Positions 20,093 to 29,650 of a stretch of DNA of 64,000 nucleotides are shown piece by piece. Position numbers and translations under genes: made by a program. This DNA is from Granulosicoccus sp. GTDB taxonomy: Bacteria > Pseudomonadota > Gammaproteobacteria > Granulosicoccales > Granulosicoccaceae. Each line of letters opens with the position of its first letter. The stretch's first letter is position 1. Location: positions 5,038 through 69,037 of the forward strand of contig JAHDGK010000022.1 of the NCBI GenBank assembly GCA_020627685.1, in the 5' to 3' direction. The notes under the pieces are model-generated. The model did no database searches, was not told where the DNA came from, and worked only from the letters and a program-made list of their open reading frames with translations.

Positions 20093-21307
20093 GTGGTCAA
20101 TGTTATCCCCCTCAACACGAAGCGTATGAAAGCCAGATCAATCACCTTGCTGGTGTTGGCTGAAGTTGCAGCTATGACCTTATGGTTCGTATCCTCGGCA
20201 ACTCTTGCAGACTTGCGCAACGAGATCGAACTCAGTTCTCTAAAGTCTGCATTGCTAGTTTCGACAGTGCCGGCTGGATTTGTCGCGGGCGCGCTTTACG
20301 TTGCGATGTCCGGAATCGCCGATCGTTATGACCCGCGCCAAGTATTCGCTGCAGCGGCGTTCTTGGCTGCAGTATCAAACGCCCTTCAATTGGTTATTGT
20401 CCCTGGAGGCGAGTTGAGCATCGCCTTGCGATTTGCTACTGGTCTGTTTTTAGCCGGTGTATACCCGGTGGGTATGAAGATCGCCGTTGGCTGGGGTAAG
20501 GAAGATCGCGGTTGGTTGGTGGGGTTGCTGGTGGGTGGCCTAACGTTAGGCTCAGCAGCGCCGCATCTGCTTGCCTGGATGGGTGGATCTAATTGGCAGC
20601 TGACAACTCTATTGGCGTCGGTACTGGCCATTGTGTCATCCATGTTGGTGATGGGGACTCAGCTGGGTCCTCACCATGCGGTTCAATCCAAGATGAATCC
20701 ACGCATGATTACACTTGCTTGGACCCATAAAAAACTCCGCCGCGCGTACTTGGGCTACCTGGGGCATATGTGGGAGCTATATGCACTTTGGGCATGGATA
20801 GCTCCAGCAGCGGCTGCGTCTTACATGTTGCAGACAACAGAAGCGAACGCCATTGCCTGGTCAAAATTAACGGCGTTTGTTGCCATCGCATCGGGTGCCT
20901 TGTTATGCCCGTTTGCCGGGAAAATAGCTGATCGGTTGGGAAAGGCTGAGCTAACCATTCTGGCAATGACCTTAAGCGGTTCTGCCGCGCTTCTTGCCGC
21001 AGTGGCATTTGGAGGTCCTATACCGCTCGTCGCTTTTGTGTTTGTGTTTTGGGGGGTGGCAGTCATTCCCGATTCGGCTCAGTTTTCGGCAATGGTTGCG
21101 GATCTATCACCTGCTGAGATGGCGGGAAGCTTGATGTCATTGCAAACAGCATTAGGTTTTGCACTCACGATATTCACCGTTCAGCTAACGCCGTTCGTCG
21201 CAGAATTGCTGGGCTGGCCGGCGCTGTTTTGCATCCTCGCTATTGGCCCGATTGTCGGGGTCGCCTCTATGTTGGGATTAACCCGCCAACGGTTGGTAAA
21301 GGATTAA
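20093..21307 (+). CDS. Major facilitator superfamily transporter
   Basis: 404 residues with about 12 hydrophobic segments, the usual MFS size. Features include LADLRNEIELSS, an A-motif-like SGIADRYDPRQVFA after the second helix, and AGKIADRLGKAELT in the second half. The substrate cannot be deduced; the overall look is of the CynX/NimT-type branch. Two starts are possible: GTG 20093 (TAGG too close) and ATG 20126 (MKARSITLLVLAEV), which begins right at the first helix; neither has a convincing ribosome site. It precedes the GMC oxidoreductase by 57 bases in the same direction, so import and oxidation of one substrate is a plausible pairing. Confidence 0.85.
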   Translation: MVNVIPLNTKRMKARSITLLVLAEVAAMTLWFVSSATLADLRNEIELSSLKSALLVSTVPAGFVAGALYVAMSGIADRYDPRQVFAAAAFLAAVSNALQLVIVPGGELSIALRFATGLFLAGVYPVGMKIAVGWGKEDRGWLVGLLVGGLTLGSAAPHLLAWMGGSNWQLTTLLASVLAIVSSMLVMGTQLGPHHAVQSKMNPRMITLAWTHKKLRRAYLGYLGHMWELYALWAWIAPAAAASYMLQTTEANAIAWSKLTAFVAIASGALLCPFAGKIADRLGKAELTILAMTLSGSAALLAAVAFGGPIPLVAFVFVFWGVAVIPDSAQFSAMVADLSPAEMAGSLMSLQTALGFALTIFTVQLTPFVAELLGWPALFCILAIGPIVGVASMLGLTRQRLVKD

Positions 21308-21335
21308 ATAGCGAATCAAATGGGTTTTTGATAGT

Positions 21336-21360
21336 GCGATGATATTTTGTATATCATCGC
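21336..21360. promoter_or_regulatory. Perfect 10-bp palindrome abutting the GMC oxidoreductase start
   Basis: GCGATGATAT-TTTGT-ATATCATCGC: ten perfectly paired bases with a five-base spacer, ending three bases before ATG 21364. It occupies the place where a Shine-Dalgarno would be, and none is visible. It may be an operator or an RNA hairpin controlling translation. Confidence 0.6.
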
Positions 21361-21363
21361 GCC

Positions 21364-22986
21364 ATGACATCAACGCTAACATTCGATTACATCATTGTGG
21401 GTGCAGGCTCGGCCGGCGCTGTGCTTGCCAATCGGCTGACTGAGTCCGGTAAACACAGTGTGTTGGTTTTGGAAGCCGGTGGCTCTGACCTCACACCGTA
21501 TGTGCAGCTGCCCTTGGGTTACGGCAAGGTTTATTACGACGAAAAGGTCAATTGGAAGTATTTAACCGAGCCCGTCGCGCAACTCAATAACCGTCCGAGT
21601 TATTGGCCGCGTGGAAAAGTATTCGGCGGTTCCAGTTCTATCAATGCGATGGTGTATGTACGTGGCCACGAACGGGATTACGCCGAGTGGGAGTCGGTTG
21701 CTCCTGGTTGGTCGTGGGAAAACGTCGAGCCGGTTTTTAAGAAAATGGAAAGTTGGCGAGGCGCTTCAGATGAGCGTCGTGGAGAAAGTGGCCCTTTATC
21801 GGTGACCGATATTCGGGATATGGCCCATCCACTATGCGATAACTACTTTGAGGCAGCGAAGCAAATTCAAATCCCTCGCAATGACGATTACAACGCGGGT
21901 GATATGGACGGGGCTGCGCTTTATCAAATCACCACTGATAAGGGCCTTCGAGCGTCCACTGCTCGAGCCTACCTACGCCCGGCACTAAAACGAAAAAACT
22001 TAACGGTGCATAAAAAGGCACTGGCCCATCGGATACTGTTAGAGGGCGATAAGGCAATCGGTATTGAGTATGCTCACCAGGGGGTAACGAAAACAGCACA
22101 TGCACGGGCGGAAGTTATCTTAAGTGCCGGTGCGGTTAATTCTCCACAGCTGATGCAGCTGAGCGGCTTGGGTCCGCAGGCGATACTTGCCAACGTAGGT
22201 ATACAGCCTAAAGTGGATTTGCCTGCGGTCGGTCAACACATGAGTGATCACTTGGGTGCTGATATCGTATGTAGAACAAATGTCCCGACACTTAATCAGG
22301 CACTCGGGCCTTGGCACGGAAAACTTCGAGCCGCATTGCAGTTTGTGTTCGGGCGCAAGGGGCCTTTAACGCTGAGTCTCAACCAGGCAGGCGGCTTCAT
22401 TCGCACTGATTCCAATCTGGAAGGGCCCGATCTGCAATTGTATTTTTCTCCCGTGAGTTATACACGTGCACCTCCGGGAACCCGACCGTTAATCAGTCCG
22501 GATCCATTCCCGGGATTTCTTATCGGTTACAACCCCTGCAAGCCCACAAGTCAGGGAACAGTTTCTGTGCGTTCATCTGATCCGAACGATGCTCCTCTGA
22601 TACAACCCAATTATCTGGATACTGAACACGACCGTGAATTGATGCTGAAGGGTATGCGTTTGATGCGACAGTTTACGGCAGCTGCAGCGTTTCAGAGCGT
22701 CGTCGAGGAAGAGGTATACCCCGGTCTCTCGGTGGAGACCGATGAGCAGCTCAACGAGTTTATCCGTGACAATGCCTGGACGGTGTTTCATCCGTGTTGT
22801 ACCTGCCGAATGGGGCAGGATGAAAAAACGTCAGTGGTGAACGAGAAGTTGCAGGTGCATGGGGTGAGAAATCTGCGTATCGCAGATGCGTCAGTATTCG
22901 CGACAATTCCTACCGGCAATACCAACGCACCAGCCATAATGGTAGGTGAAAAAGCATCAGATCTAATTTTGTCAGATGCAAAATGA
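21364..22986 (+). CDS. GMC-family oxidoreductase (choline dehydrogenase-like)
   Basis: FAD-dependent alcohol dehydrogenase/oxidase of 540 residues. The FAD motif is at the N-terminus (YIIVGAGSAGAVLANRL) with LEAGG at the end of the second strand. GMC signature 1 is GGSSSINAMVYVRG and signature 2 GAVNSPQLMQLSGLG. The active-site histidine is in FHPCCTCRMG, where relatives usually have HPvGTCRMG; the second cysteine is odd. BetA is the best-known relative, but betaine-pathway neighbours are absent, so the substrate stays open. It lacks a visible ribosome site because a perfect palindrome sits there. Confidence 0.9.
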   Translation: MTSTLTFDYIIVGAGSAGAVLANRLTESGKHSVLVLEAGGSDLTPYVQLPLGYGKVYYDEKVNWKYLTEPVAQLNNRPSYWPRGKVFGGSSSINAMVYVRGHERDYAEWESVAPGWSWENVEPVFKKMESWRGASDERRGESGPLSVTDIRDMAHPLCDNYFEAAKQIQIPRNDDYNAGDMDGAALYQITTDKGLRASTARAYLRPALKRKNLTVHKKALAHRILLEGDKAIGIEYAHQGVTKTAHARAEVILSAGAVNSPQLMQLSGLGPQAILANVGIQPKVDLPAVGQHMSDHLGADIVCRTNVPTLNQALGPWHGKLRAALQFVFGRKGPLTLSLNQAGGFIRTDSNLEGPDLQLYFSPVSYTRAPPGTRPLISPDPFPGFLIGYNPCKPTSQGTVSVRSSDPNDAPLIQPNYLDTEHDRELMLKGMRLMRQFTAAAAFQSVVEEEVYPGLSVETDEQLNEFIRDNAWTVFHPCCTCRMGQDEKTSVVNEKLQVHGVRNLRIADASVFATIPTGNTNAPAIMVGEKASDLILSDAK

Positions 22987-23105
22987 TTAAACAGGCTAGC
23001 AAAGCCCCGCAGCTTGTTACTCGCACATATCAGGACTAACAACTCTACGTCATCCTCTTTCAAGGTACCCTTGCGCTTGTTCCATACACTGACCATTGAT
23101 ATTGC

Positions 23106-24116
23106 ATGAAGCCATTTTCTGACAGACTGATTGTTGCCGTCGCCGGGGTGCTTTTCATGTTGTCCGGTTGTAGCGTGCTACCCGAGAGGGCGACATCATC
23201 GAATATTGGGGTAACCGAGCAGTCTTCTAAAGCGGCAGTGGGCTCTTCAAGCAATCAGTCTGAGCCCAAGGACGGTCAAGATGCTGAGCCTGAATACGAA
23301 GAGGGTGTATTGACTGAGCGTGTCAGGAAAGAGAGGGCCGATGCGTTTAATCCCTACGTGCTCACTGCGCATAAACATAATTTTATTTTGCCGGTTAGCT
23401 ACAGCACGGGTATTAACCAAAGTGTCTACGCTGAAAATGAAGTGCCGTTAGGTGAGGGGTTACAGCCGGCAGAGGTAAAGTTTCAGATTAGTTTGAAAAC
23501 TCGCCTTAATGAAAACGATCTTTTCTTTAAAGATGATGCGCTGTCAGTGGGTATCACGTTGGAAGCCTGGTGGCAGCTATATTCTGATGCATTGTCCAGC
23601 CCATTTCGCGAAACGAATTATCAGCCAGAAGTGTTCTATTTAATTCCGTTGTTATGGGGGCCGAACGGTGGAAGTACCGCGGTGGTGCTCGGCTTAGAGC
23701 ACCAGTCAAACGGACAAGTGCAAGGTTTATCGCGCAGCTGGAACCGCTTGTACACCATGTTGATCTATGAAAAAGGAGCCTTTGTCGGATTTATCAGGCC
23801 CTGGTATCGAATTCCCGAGTCAGCCAAAGAATCTCCAGATGATCCGGATGGTGATGACAACCCGGATATCCTTGACTTCATGGGTTACGGTGAAGTGGGC
23901 GCTTCATGGAGAAAAAGTAACAAGGAGTACGCCGTTAGACTGCGGGGAAATCCCTCAACAGGAAAAGGCGCAATATCAATCGGTATGACGTTTCCTTTGT
24001 TTGCCAAGTTTCGAGGTTTCGTGCAGTACTTTAACGGCTACGGTGATTCGCTAATTGATTACGACCATCTACAACAACGCTTAGGTGTTGGAGTTGCATT
24101 AAACAGTTTGTTTTAA
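23106..24116 (+). CDS. pldA: Outer-membrane phospholipase A (lipoprotein form)
   Basis: 336 residues. The N-terminus has a lipoprotein signal with lipobox LSGC at about residue 22, then a disordered Ser/Gln/Glu-rich stretch, then the OMPLA beta-barrel. The catalytic motif LEHQSNGQ (His, Ser; near residue 199) and SRSWNRLY (Asn) match the His-Ser-Asn triad of PldA. These enzymes hydrolyse acyl chains of misplaced phospholipids in the outer leaflet. A predicted lipid anchor plus linker is unlike E. coli PldA but occurs in related families. The start is ATG 23106. It converges with the glycosyltransferase gene, 7 bases apart. Confidence 0.92.
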   Translation: MKPFSDRLIVAVAGVLFMLSGCSVLPERATSSNIGVTEQSSKAAVGSSSNQSEPKDGQDAEPEYEEGVLTERVRKERADAFNPYVLTAHKHNFILPVSYSTGINQSVYAENEVPLGEGLQPAEVKFQISLKTRLNENDLFFKDDALSVGITLEAWWQLYSDALSSPFRETNYQPEVFYLIPLLWGPNGGSTAVVLGLEHQSNGQVQGLSRSWNRLYTMLIYEKGAFVGFIRPWYRIPESAKESPDDPDGDDNPDILDFMGYGEVGASWRKSNKEYAVRLRGNPSTGKGAISIGMTFPLFAKFRGFVQYFNGYGDSLIDYDHLQQRLGVGVALNSLF

Positions 24117-24123
24117 TTTGTCG

Positions 24124-25170
24124 TTAAGCACCAAAGATATAGTCTTCGCCTTGTATCCAGCTATTGCCTTCAAAGTACTGTCTTAATGCTTCTCGAGCTT
24201 TGGGTTCGCTTAGCGCCGTTACCACAAGGCTTGTGCCACGTTGAGCAGTTAGTTGTTCGTAGCTGATAACAGGCTTGTCCTGTTTTGTTCGGGCAACATC
24301 AGTATTGCCGATATCCACAAAGCCGTTGACAGGAACACCCAATTCCTTCAGTGAATGATGCCATTGGCGTGCGTTTTTACCAGTACCGCAAATCCATACC
24401 GAGCGGCCTTGATCTAAACCCAGTTGGCTGCCGGGCTGTTGAGCTGCCCACGCACGGCATTGCGTGAATGCTTCTCGTCGGTAGCGTGAATCCCGATACG
24501 TTAATCGCTCTGAATGTTCTCTCCAGTCTTGCAGTATGGGCGCCGGTTTTCCCATGCCAAAACCTGCAAGCATTGCGCGCAACACTAAGTCATAGTCTTC
24601 CGGACCGTCAAAGTCGCGATAGCCATCTAATGTTTGCCATACATCTCTGTGCGCCATTAACGTTGGGTGCGGCATAGGACACTCAGTGAAGCACGCATTA
24701 GCGATATCGCTGGTAGTACTTAAGCTATTCAACCAGTGTTCATATCGTTTGTTGCCAGCCTTTACACCAGTGGTTGTACCTTGTTCATCGATGAACCGAA
24801 TGCGCGTGGCGCAAACTTGAACGTCGGGGTTTGACTGTAAATAGGCAAGCTGCTTTTCTAAGCGATCCGGGTAGGCAATATCGTCATCGTCCATTCTTGC
24901 GATGAAAGGTGCGCGAGCCTTTTTTAGGCCTGTGTTTAGCGCTGCGACAATACCGCTACCTTCTCTGGCGATGCCTTTGATTCTCGGATCGTAAGGTAGC
25001 CGCTTTACGATGAGATCTATATCGTCATGACCGATTAGCAGTATTTCTGTCTGGTGTAGGCTCTGGTTGAGCAGGCTGGTAACAGCCTCAACAGTGGTGC
25101 TTCGCCATGTTCGAACAGGAAGAAGTACTGAGACTAGCGGGGCGGCTAGTTCTTCCACTTGATACTGCAA
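24124..25170 (-). CDS. Family 2 glycosyltransferase with C-terminal nucleotide-binding-like domain
   Basis: 348 residues. The first ~230 are a GT-A glycosyltransferase: VSVLLPVRTW, LNQSLHQTEILLIGHDD, the donor/metal site ARMDDDDIAYPDRLEKQ near residue 94, and GPEDYDLVLRAM. The last ~95 residues form a second unit beginning VWICGTGKNARQWHHSLKEL and GFVDIGN, which looks like the Rossmann-like half-domain found in PglD-type proteins. The acceptor sugar or lipid is unknown. Start TTG 25170 overlaps the upstream thioredoxin-fold gene by 25 bases; GTG 25158 is an alternative. The overlap suggests translational coupling. Confidence 0.83.
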   Translation of the reverse strand: MQYQVEELAAPLVSVLLPVRTWRSTTVEAVTSLLNQSLHQTEILLIGHDDIDLIVKRLPYDPRIKGIAREGSGIVAALNTGLKKARAPFIARMDDDDIAYPDRLEKQLAYLQSNPDVQVCATRIRFIDEQGTTTGVKAGNKRYEHWLNSLSTTSDIANACFTECPMPHPTLMAHRDVWQTLDGYRDFDGPEDYDLVLRAMLAGFGMGKPAPILQDWREHSERLTYRDSRYRREAFTQCRAWAAQQPGSQLGLDQGRSVWICGTGKNARQWHHSLKELGVPVNGFVDIGNTDVARTKQDKPVISYEQLTAQRGTSLVVTALSEPKAREALRQYFEGNSWIQGEDYIFGA

Positions 25171-25697
25171 CCCACGCTGGGGCGAGTATTATCAGGAGCG
25201 GGCTCGCCAGCTAGAAGCGCCAAGCCAGCTGCCTTTAAATCTCCGCCATGTGCTACACCTGCGCCCGGGCGCGTGTCATCGAATTGTCCGCGATAGTACA
25301 GACCATGCTGCGCATCGAACAGAAATATATCCGGTGTGCAAACGGCATCATAAGCTTTAGCGACTTCCTGAGTTTCATCAAAACAGTACGGAAAGCGAAA
25401 GCCTTTCTGTTGGGCTAAGGAGGCCATTTTGTCCGGCCCGTCCTGCGGATAGCTTGCACTGTCGTTTGAACTGATGGTCACAGTTGCAATGCCTGATTCG
25501 GCGAATTCGTGTGCAAGGTTTGCAAGTGCGTCCACTAAATGGACGACATAGGGGCAATGGTTGCACATGAACACAATCAGAACCGGCTTGCCTGCATAGT
25601 CGGACAAGGCCACCGATTGCCCGTCGCGAGTGTCAGTTAATGAGAAATCCGGAGCCGCTGAACCGATGGCCATTTGGGTGGATTTTGTTAAAACCAT
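25146..25697 (-). CDS. Thioredoxin-fold (AhpC/TSA-type) protein
   Basis: 183 residues. The opening APDFSLTDTRDGQSVALSDYAGKPVLIVFMC is the AhpC/TSA thioredoxin fold, with the site CNHCPYV (CxxC, about residues 45-48). DAVCTPDIFLFD is the cis-proline region and GQFDDTRPG follows. This matches a conserved 'thioredoxin family protein' class related to peroxiredoxins, probably cytoplasmic because no signal peptide is seen. The redox partner is unknown. It is divergent from gmk (82-base gap) and overlaps the glycosyltransferase start. Confidence 0.88.
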   Translation of the reverse strand: MVLTKSTQMAIGSAAPDFSLTDTRDGQSVALSDYAGKPVLIVFMCNHCPYVVHLVDALANLAHEFAESGIATVTISSNDSASYPQDGPDKMASLAQQKGFRFPYCFDETQEVAKAYDAVCTPDIFLFDAQHGLYYRGQFDDTRPGAGVAHGGDLKAAGLALLAGEPAPDNTRPSVGCSIKWKN

Positions 25698-25779
25698 TGA
25701 AAAAGGTGTCCTGAAAGTGGATTTCTGTAGCTATATTAACGTTTGTGTAGTTTTCAATGAATCATCCGATACAGGTTAT

Positions 25780-26403
25780 ATGCAGAATAATCACGCTCAG
25801 ATGTTTATCGTTTCAGCGCCGTCCGGGGCCGGTAAGACCAGTCTGGTTCGCAGAAGCATCAAAGAATTGAAAGATTTGACGGTGGCTGTGTCTCATACAA
25901 CACGCCCACAGCGACCAGCCGAGCAAGACGGTACGGATTACCATTTCGTGTCACGGGAGAGCTTTGAGTCGATGATCGACTCCGATCAGTTTCTTGAGTA
26001 TGCGGAAGTGTTTGGGAATTATTACGGCACTAGCATGGGGGCGGTAAATGAATCGCTGGGTGAGGGTAAAGATGTCATTCTGGAAATTGATTGGCAGGGT
26101 GCCGCTCAGGTCAGGCAGAAACTGGCAGATGTTGTGTCCATTTTTATCTTGCCGCCATCACGGGCGACACTTATCGAACGCCTGCGCGGGCGAGGGCAGG
26201 ATTCTGATGAGGTCATAGACGCTCGTACCGCAGAGGCTGTTCAGGAAATGCAGCAGTATCATCAGGCAGATTATTTGATCATTAATGATGATTTTGATGA
26301 AGCATTGAGCGAACTCAAGGCCGTTGTGCTGAGCCATCGGGTACAAAAGTCGAGGCAGGCTTTGGCGCACGCGGGGCTCATCACCAGCCTTACACACGAC
26401 TAA
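25780..26403 (+). CDS. gmk: Guanylate kinase
   Basis: Converts GMP and ATP to GDP in nucleotide metabolism and (p)ppGpp precursor supply. From ATG 25780 the product is 207 residues, the same as E. coli Gmk. The track ORF starts further upstream across the divergent promoter region and is too long. P-loop IVSAPSGAGKTS at residues 11-21, the GMP-binding SHTTRPQRPAEQDGTDYHFV, then EYAEVFGNYYGT and LEIDWQGAAQVR. Order gmk-rpoZ-spoT is the common gammaproteobacterial one. Confidence 0.97.
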   Translation: MQNNHAQMFIVSAPSGAGKTSLVRRSIKELKDLTVAVSHTTRPQRPAEQDGTDYHFVSRESFESMIDSDQFLEYAEVFGNYYGTSMGAVNESLGEGKDVILEIDWQGAAQVRQKLADVVSIFILPPSRATLIERLRGRGQDSDEVIDARTAEAVQEMQQYHQADYLIINDDFDEALSELKAVVLSHRVQKSRQALAHAGLITSLTHD

Positions 26404-26523
26404 TTAGCAAAATTCACAAGAATTACACAGTTATGCAGGCAATAAAGTCATCTATGGTCTGGCATTCGCGTATAGAAAACACTAGAGTATAGGGTTCAGT
26501 GAATTGCAGGAATATGCCCGTTC

Positions 26524-26790
26524 ATGGCTAGAGTTACCGTAGAAGACAGTTTGGCGCAGGTTAACAACCGATTCGATCTCGTATTGATCGCGTCTAAGCG
26601 TGCAAGAAATATTTCCATGGGCGCAGAGCCTATGCTCCCTGATGACAACGATAAACCCACGGTTATCGCATTGCGGGAAATTGCTGATGGCTTGGTTGGC
26701 GAAGATATTCTTCAAGAAGCGCCACCACCACCGGCACCCGTAGAACCGGTTATTTATGAAAATAAAGAACAGTTACGCGAAGACTTCTAA
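26524..26790 (+). CDS. rpoZ: RNA polymerase omega subunit
   Basis: 88 residues: [20 protein letters not shown] and the helix IASKRARNI are diagnostic of omega, which aids beta-prime folding and forms one ppGpp site on RNA polymerase. The C-terminal tail carries a proline run ([10 protein letters not shown]), normal variation for this subunit. It sits 120 bases after gmk and 96 bases before spoT. Confidence 0.97.
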   Translation: MARVTVEDSLAQVNNRFDLVLIASKRARNISMGAEPMLPDDNDKPTVIALREIADGLVGEDILQEAPPPPAPVEPVIYENKEQLREDF

Positions 26791-26886
26791 GGCACTCTGT
26801 TTGTGCCCAGTACCTGCCCGGCTCTTCCTATCGATGGATGAGCTGGTCAGTTTCCGTATTATTGTTGTCAACACAGTTAATACGAA

Positions 26887-29142
26887 GTGATTAGTAAATC
26901 CCAGAATCAGGGTGCTATCCATCACGAGGCTGTTAATCAGCCAATTCCAGCTAATTCAGAGATCGTCGATCCTCTAGATCCAGAATTAAATCCGACAGGG
27001 GCAGGTAAGACGACCCGTGCTGAATGGATTGCGTACTCCAGTCTGGTAGAACAACTCAATTCCCGATTTACCACGGAGCAAATAGCGGAAGTTTCGCGAG
27101 CCTACACCATGGCCCGTGATGCGCACGCGACACAGACGCGAAGCTCTGGCGAACCCTACATTACGCACCCCATTGCGGTCGCCTCTATTGTTTTTTCCAT
27201 GAAGCTTGACCATTACAGCATCATGGCGGCGCTGCTTCACGATGTGCTCGAAGATACGCCGGTGAGTCGCGAGGATATGGTTGAGGCATTCGGTGAGGAT
27301 GTGACTCACATTGTCGATGGCGTCAGTAAGCTCAACCACTTAAAGTTTCGTTCCAAACAAGAAGCGCAGGCGGAAAGCTTTCGAAAAATGCTGCTCGCCA
27401 TGGTGACTGATATTCGCGTCATCATGATCAAGCTGGCCGACCGACTGCACAATATGCGCACTATCGGGTCTCTACGTCCAGACAAACGCAGGCGTATTGG
27501 TAAAGAGACGTTGGAAGTTTATTCGCCTATTGCGGCCAGGCTCGGTATGTTTGCGGTTAAAACCGAGCTGGAAGATCTAGGTTTTCGGGCCTGTTACCCG
27601 ATGCGCAGTCGCATATTAGAAGCGACGGTGCAGCAGTCTCACAGAAATCGCGACCACATCATCGAAAAGGTGGCCGCTCGGATTGAGACCGCATTAAGCG
27701 AAAAGGGAATAGAGGCGACGATCACGCATAGGGAGAAACACCTCTACAGTCTGTACAACAAAATGCTGAAAAAGCAGCTGCCGTTTCAGCGCGTCTTCGA
27801 CATGCTGGCCTTACGGGTGGTGGTTGATTCCATTGAAGATTGTTACCAGGTGCTTGGATTAGTTCATCACCTGTATACACCGATATTTTCCCGATTCAAG
27901 GACTACATTGCCGTTCCTAAACAGAACGGTTACCAGTCACTACATACCGTGCTAAATCACGGTACCGACGGAATGCCCATAGAGGTGCAGATTCGTACGC
28001 AGCCAATGGACGAGCTGGCGGAGTCCGGTATTGCAGCGCACTGGGCCTATAAAGAGGACAGCGACACTCCCGCGCATAGCCGTACTCCCGGGTGGTTGTC
28101 TAATCTGGCTGATATTCAGCAGTCAGCTCCCGATTCATTGGAATTTGTTGAGAATGTCAAAATCGATTTGTTCCCCGGCGAGATATACGTGTTCACGCCA
28201 AAGGGAAAAATAATCCAGTTGCCGCGAAAGGCCACGCCGGTGGATTTTGCCTACGCCGTTCATTCGGAAGTGGGCAACAAATGTGTTGCCGCCAAAGTCG
28301 ATCGGCGTATCTCATCGCTGAATGAACCGCTCGAGAGCGGTCAGATCGTCGAAATTATTACCGGCGATCAAGAAGCTCCAAGCCCGATGTGGCTGAATTC
28401 CGTTGTAACAGCCAAAGCACGTACTGCGATTCGTCAGCACTTGCGTGCGTTGGATAAATCTCAGGCCATTCAGTTTGGTGAGCGATTGCTGCGTAGGGCC
28501 TTAGGGCGGCACGATCGGTCTCTGGATAAAATCCCTGAAAAAGTCATTCACGATGTGTTGGCTGAGCGACGGTTCAGCGAAGTCGAGGAGCTTTACGAAG
28601 ATATTGGCCTGGGTCTGAATCTGCCGAGTCAGATAGCAGAAAGGCTTATCGCCGTGGAATCCGGTGATACTGTCGGGCCCGGTGAATTACCCATGAGGGA
28701 GACCGCTCCGGTTCTTATTGAATCGGCCGAAAGCCCAACCTTGTATATGTCTCAATGCTGTCACCCGATACCGGGAGACAATGTTCAAGGTTTTTTTACG
28801 CCGGGCAAAGGTGTTGCGGTACACCGTTCAGGATGTCGTAACGTTCGTCGGTTCCGTCGGCGCCCCAAAGAATGGGTTGCGGTTGATTGGGCACCTGATA
28901 TCGCGGAACAGTTTGAAGTGGTCATTCTGTGCCATCTGGTTCATCAACCGGGTGCACTAGCCCGTGTGACCTCAACCATGTCACTCATGAACGTCAACAT
29001 TGAAAACATGGATTTCAATAATCGCAGTGATGACATCAGCATCCGATTTGTCTTATCGGTCGAGAGCCGCTTGCAACTGGCCCGAATCGTTCGGCGACTC
29101 AGAAATCTGACTGTCGTGCGCAGTGTGCGGCGCGAAAGCTAA
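26887..29142 (+). CDS. spoT: Bifunctional (p)ppGpp synthetase/hydrolase
   Basis: Controls the stringent response. 751 residues, about 50 longer than E. coli SpoT owing to an N-terminal extension rich in Gln/Asn/Glu. Hydrolase HD domain with LLHDVLEDTPV near residue 118. Synthetase domain with SRFKDYIAVPKQNGYQSLHTV near 336: the RxKD version, typical of bifunctional Rel/SpoT rather than the ExDD of RelA. TGS domain about 430-490 (IYVFTPKGKIIQLPRKATP), a Cys/His-containing conserved region (QCCHPIPGD), and a C-terminal ACT domain. Start is GTG 26887. Confidence 0.96.
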   Translation: MISKSQNQGAIHHEAVNQPIPANSEIVDPLDPELNPTGAGKTTRAEWIAYSSLVEQLNSRFTTEQIAEVSRAYTMARDAHATQTRSSGEPYITHPIAVASIVFSMKLDHYSIMAALLHDVLEDTPVSREDMVEAFGEDVTHIVDGVSKLNHLKFRSKQEAQAESFRKMLLAMVTDIRVIMIKLADRLHNMRTIGSLRPDKRRRIGKETLEVYSPIAARLGMFAVKTELEDLGFRACYPMRSRILEATVQQSHRNRDHIIEKVAARIETALSEKGIEATITHREKHLYSLYNKMLKKQLPFQRVFDMLALRVVVDSIEDCYQVLGLVHHLYTPIFSRFKDYIAVPKQNGYQSLHTVLNHGTDGMPIEVQIRTQPMDELAESGIAAHWAYKEDSDTPAHSRTPGWLSNLADIQQSAPDSLEFVENVKIDLFPGEIYVFTPKGKIIQLPRKATPVDFAYAVHSEVGNKCVAAKVDRRISSLNEPLESGQIVEIITGDQEAPSPMWLNSVVTAKARTAIRQHLRALDKSQAIQFGERLLRRALGRHDRSLDKIPEKVIHDVLAERRFSEVEELYEDIGLGLNLPSQIAERLIAVESGDTVGPGELPMRETAPVLIESAESPTLYMSQCCHPIPGDNVQGFFTPGKGVAVHRSGCRNVRRFRRRPKEWVAVDWAPDIAEQFEVVILCHLVHQPGALARVTSTMSLMNVNIENMDFNNRSDDISIRFVLSVESRLQLARIVRRLRNLTVVRSVRRES

Positions 29143-29263
29143 TACGGCTTTTACTTCTCTATAAGCTTTGCGATCCTGCGCGTTACGCGCTCCGATGGTT
29201 CTGATTTGACCGGCGAATCTATATACTCGCCACATCTATCTAAACGATTGTGAGAATCCCGCG

Positions 29264-29650
29264 ATGTCACGCAAAGTATTCAGTACCGACAAGGCTCCTA
29301 GCGCTATCGGCGCATACTCCCAGGCTGTACAAGCTGGCGATACGGTTTATCTATCCGGCGCTATTCCGCTAGTTCCTGAAACCATGGAGCTGGTCAGTGA
29401 TGATGTAAAAACACAGATTGTTCAGGTCTTCGATAACCTTGAGGCTGTCTGCCAGGCAAGCGGCGGCTCTTTTGACAAAGTGGTAAAGCTAACGGTCTTT
29501 TTAACGGATCTTGCCGATTTCCCGTTGGTGAATGAGGTCATGGAAGAGCGTTTCTCAACGCCTTATCCTGCGCGAGCTGCCATCGGCGTTGCCTCATTAC
29601 CGAAGAACGTTGCGGTTGAAGTGGAAGGCGTAATGTACTTGGGTGACTAA
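29264..29650 (+). CDS. ridA: RidA family enamine/imine deaminase
   Basis: 128 residues. Hydrolyses reactive 2-aminoacrylate-type enamines to keto acids. The N-terminal [15 protein letters not shown], the middle [19 protein letters not shown], and the C-terminal [21 protein letters not shown] with the key arginine are standard. It follows spoT by 121 bases and its stop overlaps the recG start by eight bases, so the two are translated together. Confidence 0.95.
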   Translation: MSRKVFSTDKAPSAIGAYSQAVQAGDTVYLSGAIPLVPETMELVSDDVKTQIVQVFDNLEAVCQASGGSFDKVVKLTVFLTDLADFPLVNEVMEERFSTPYPARAAIGVASLPKNVAVEVEGVMYLGD

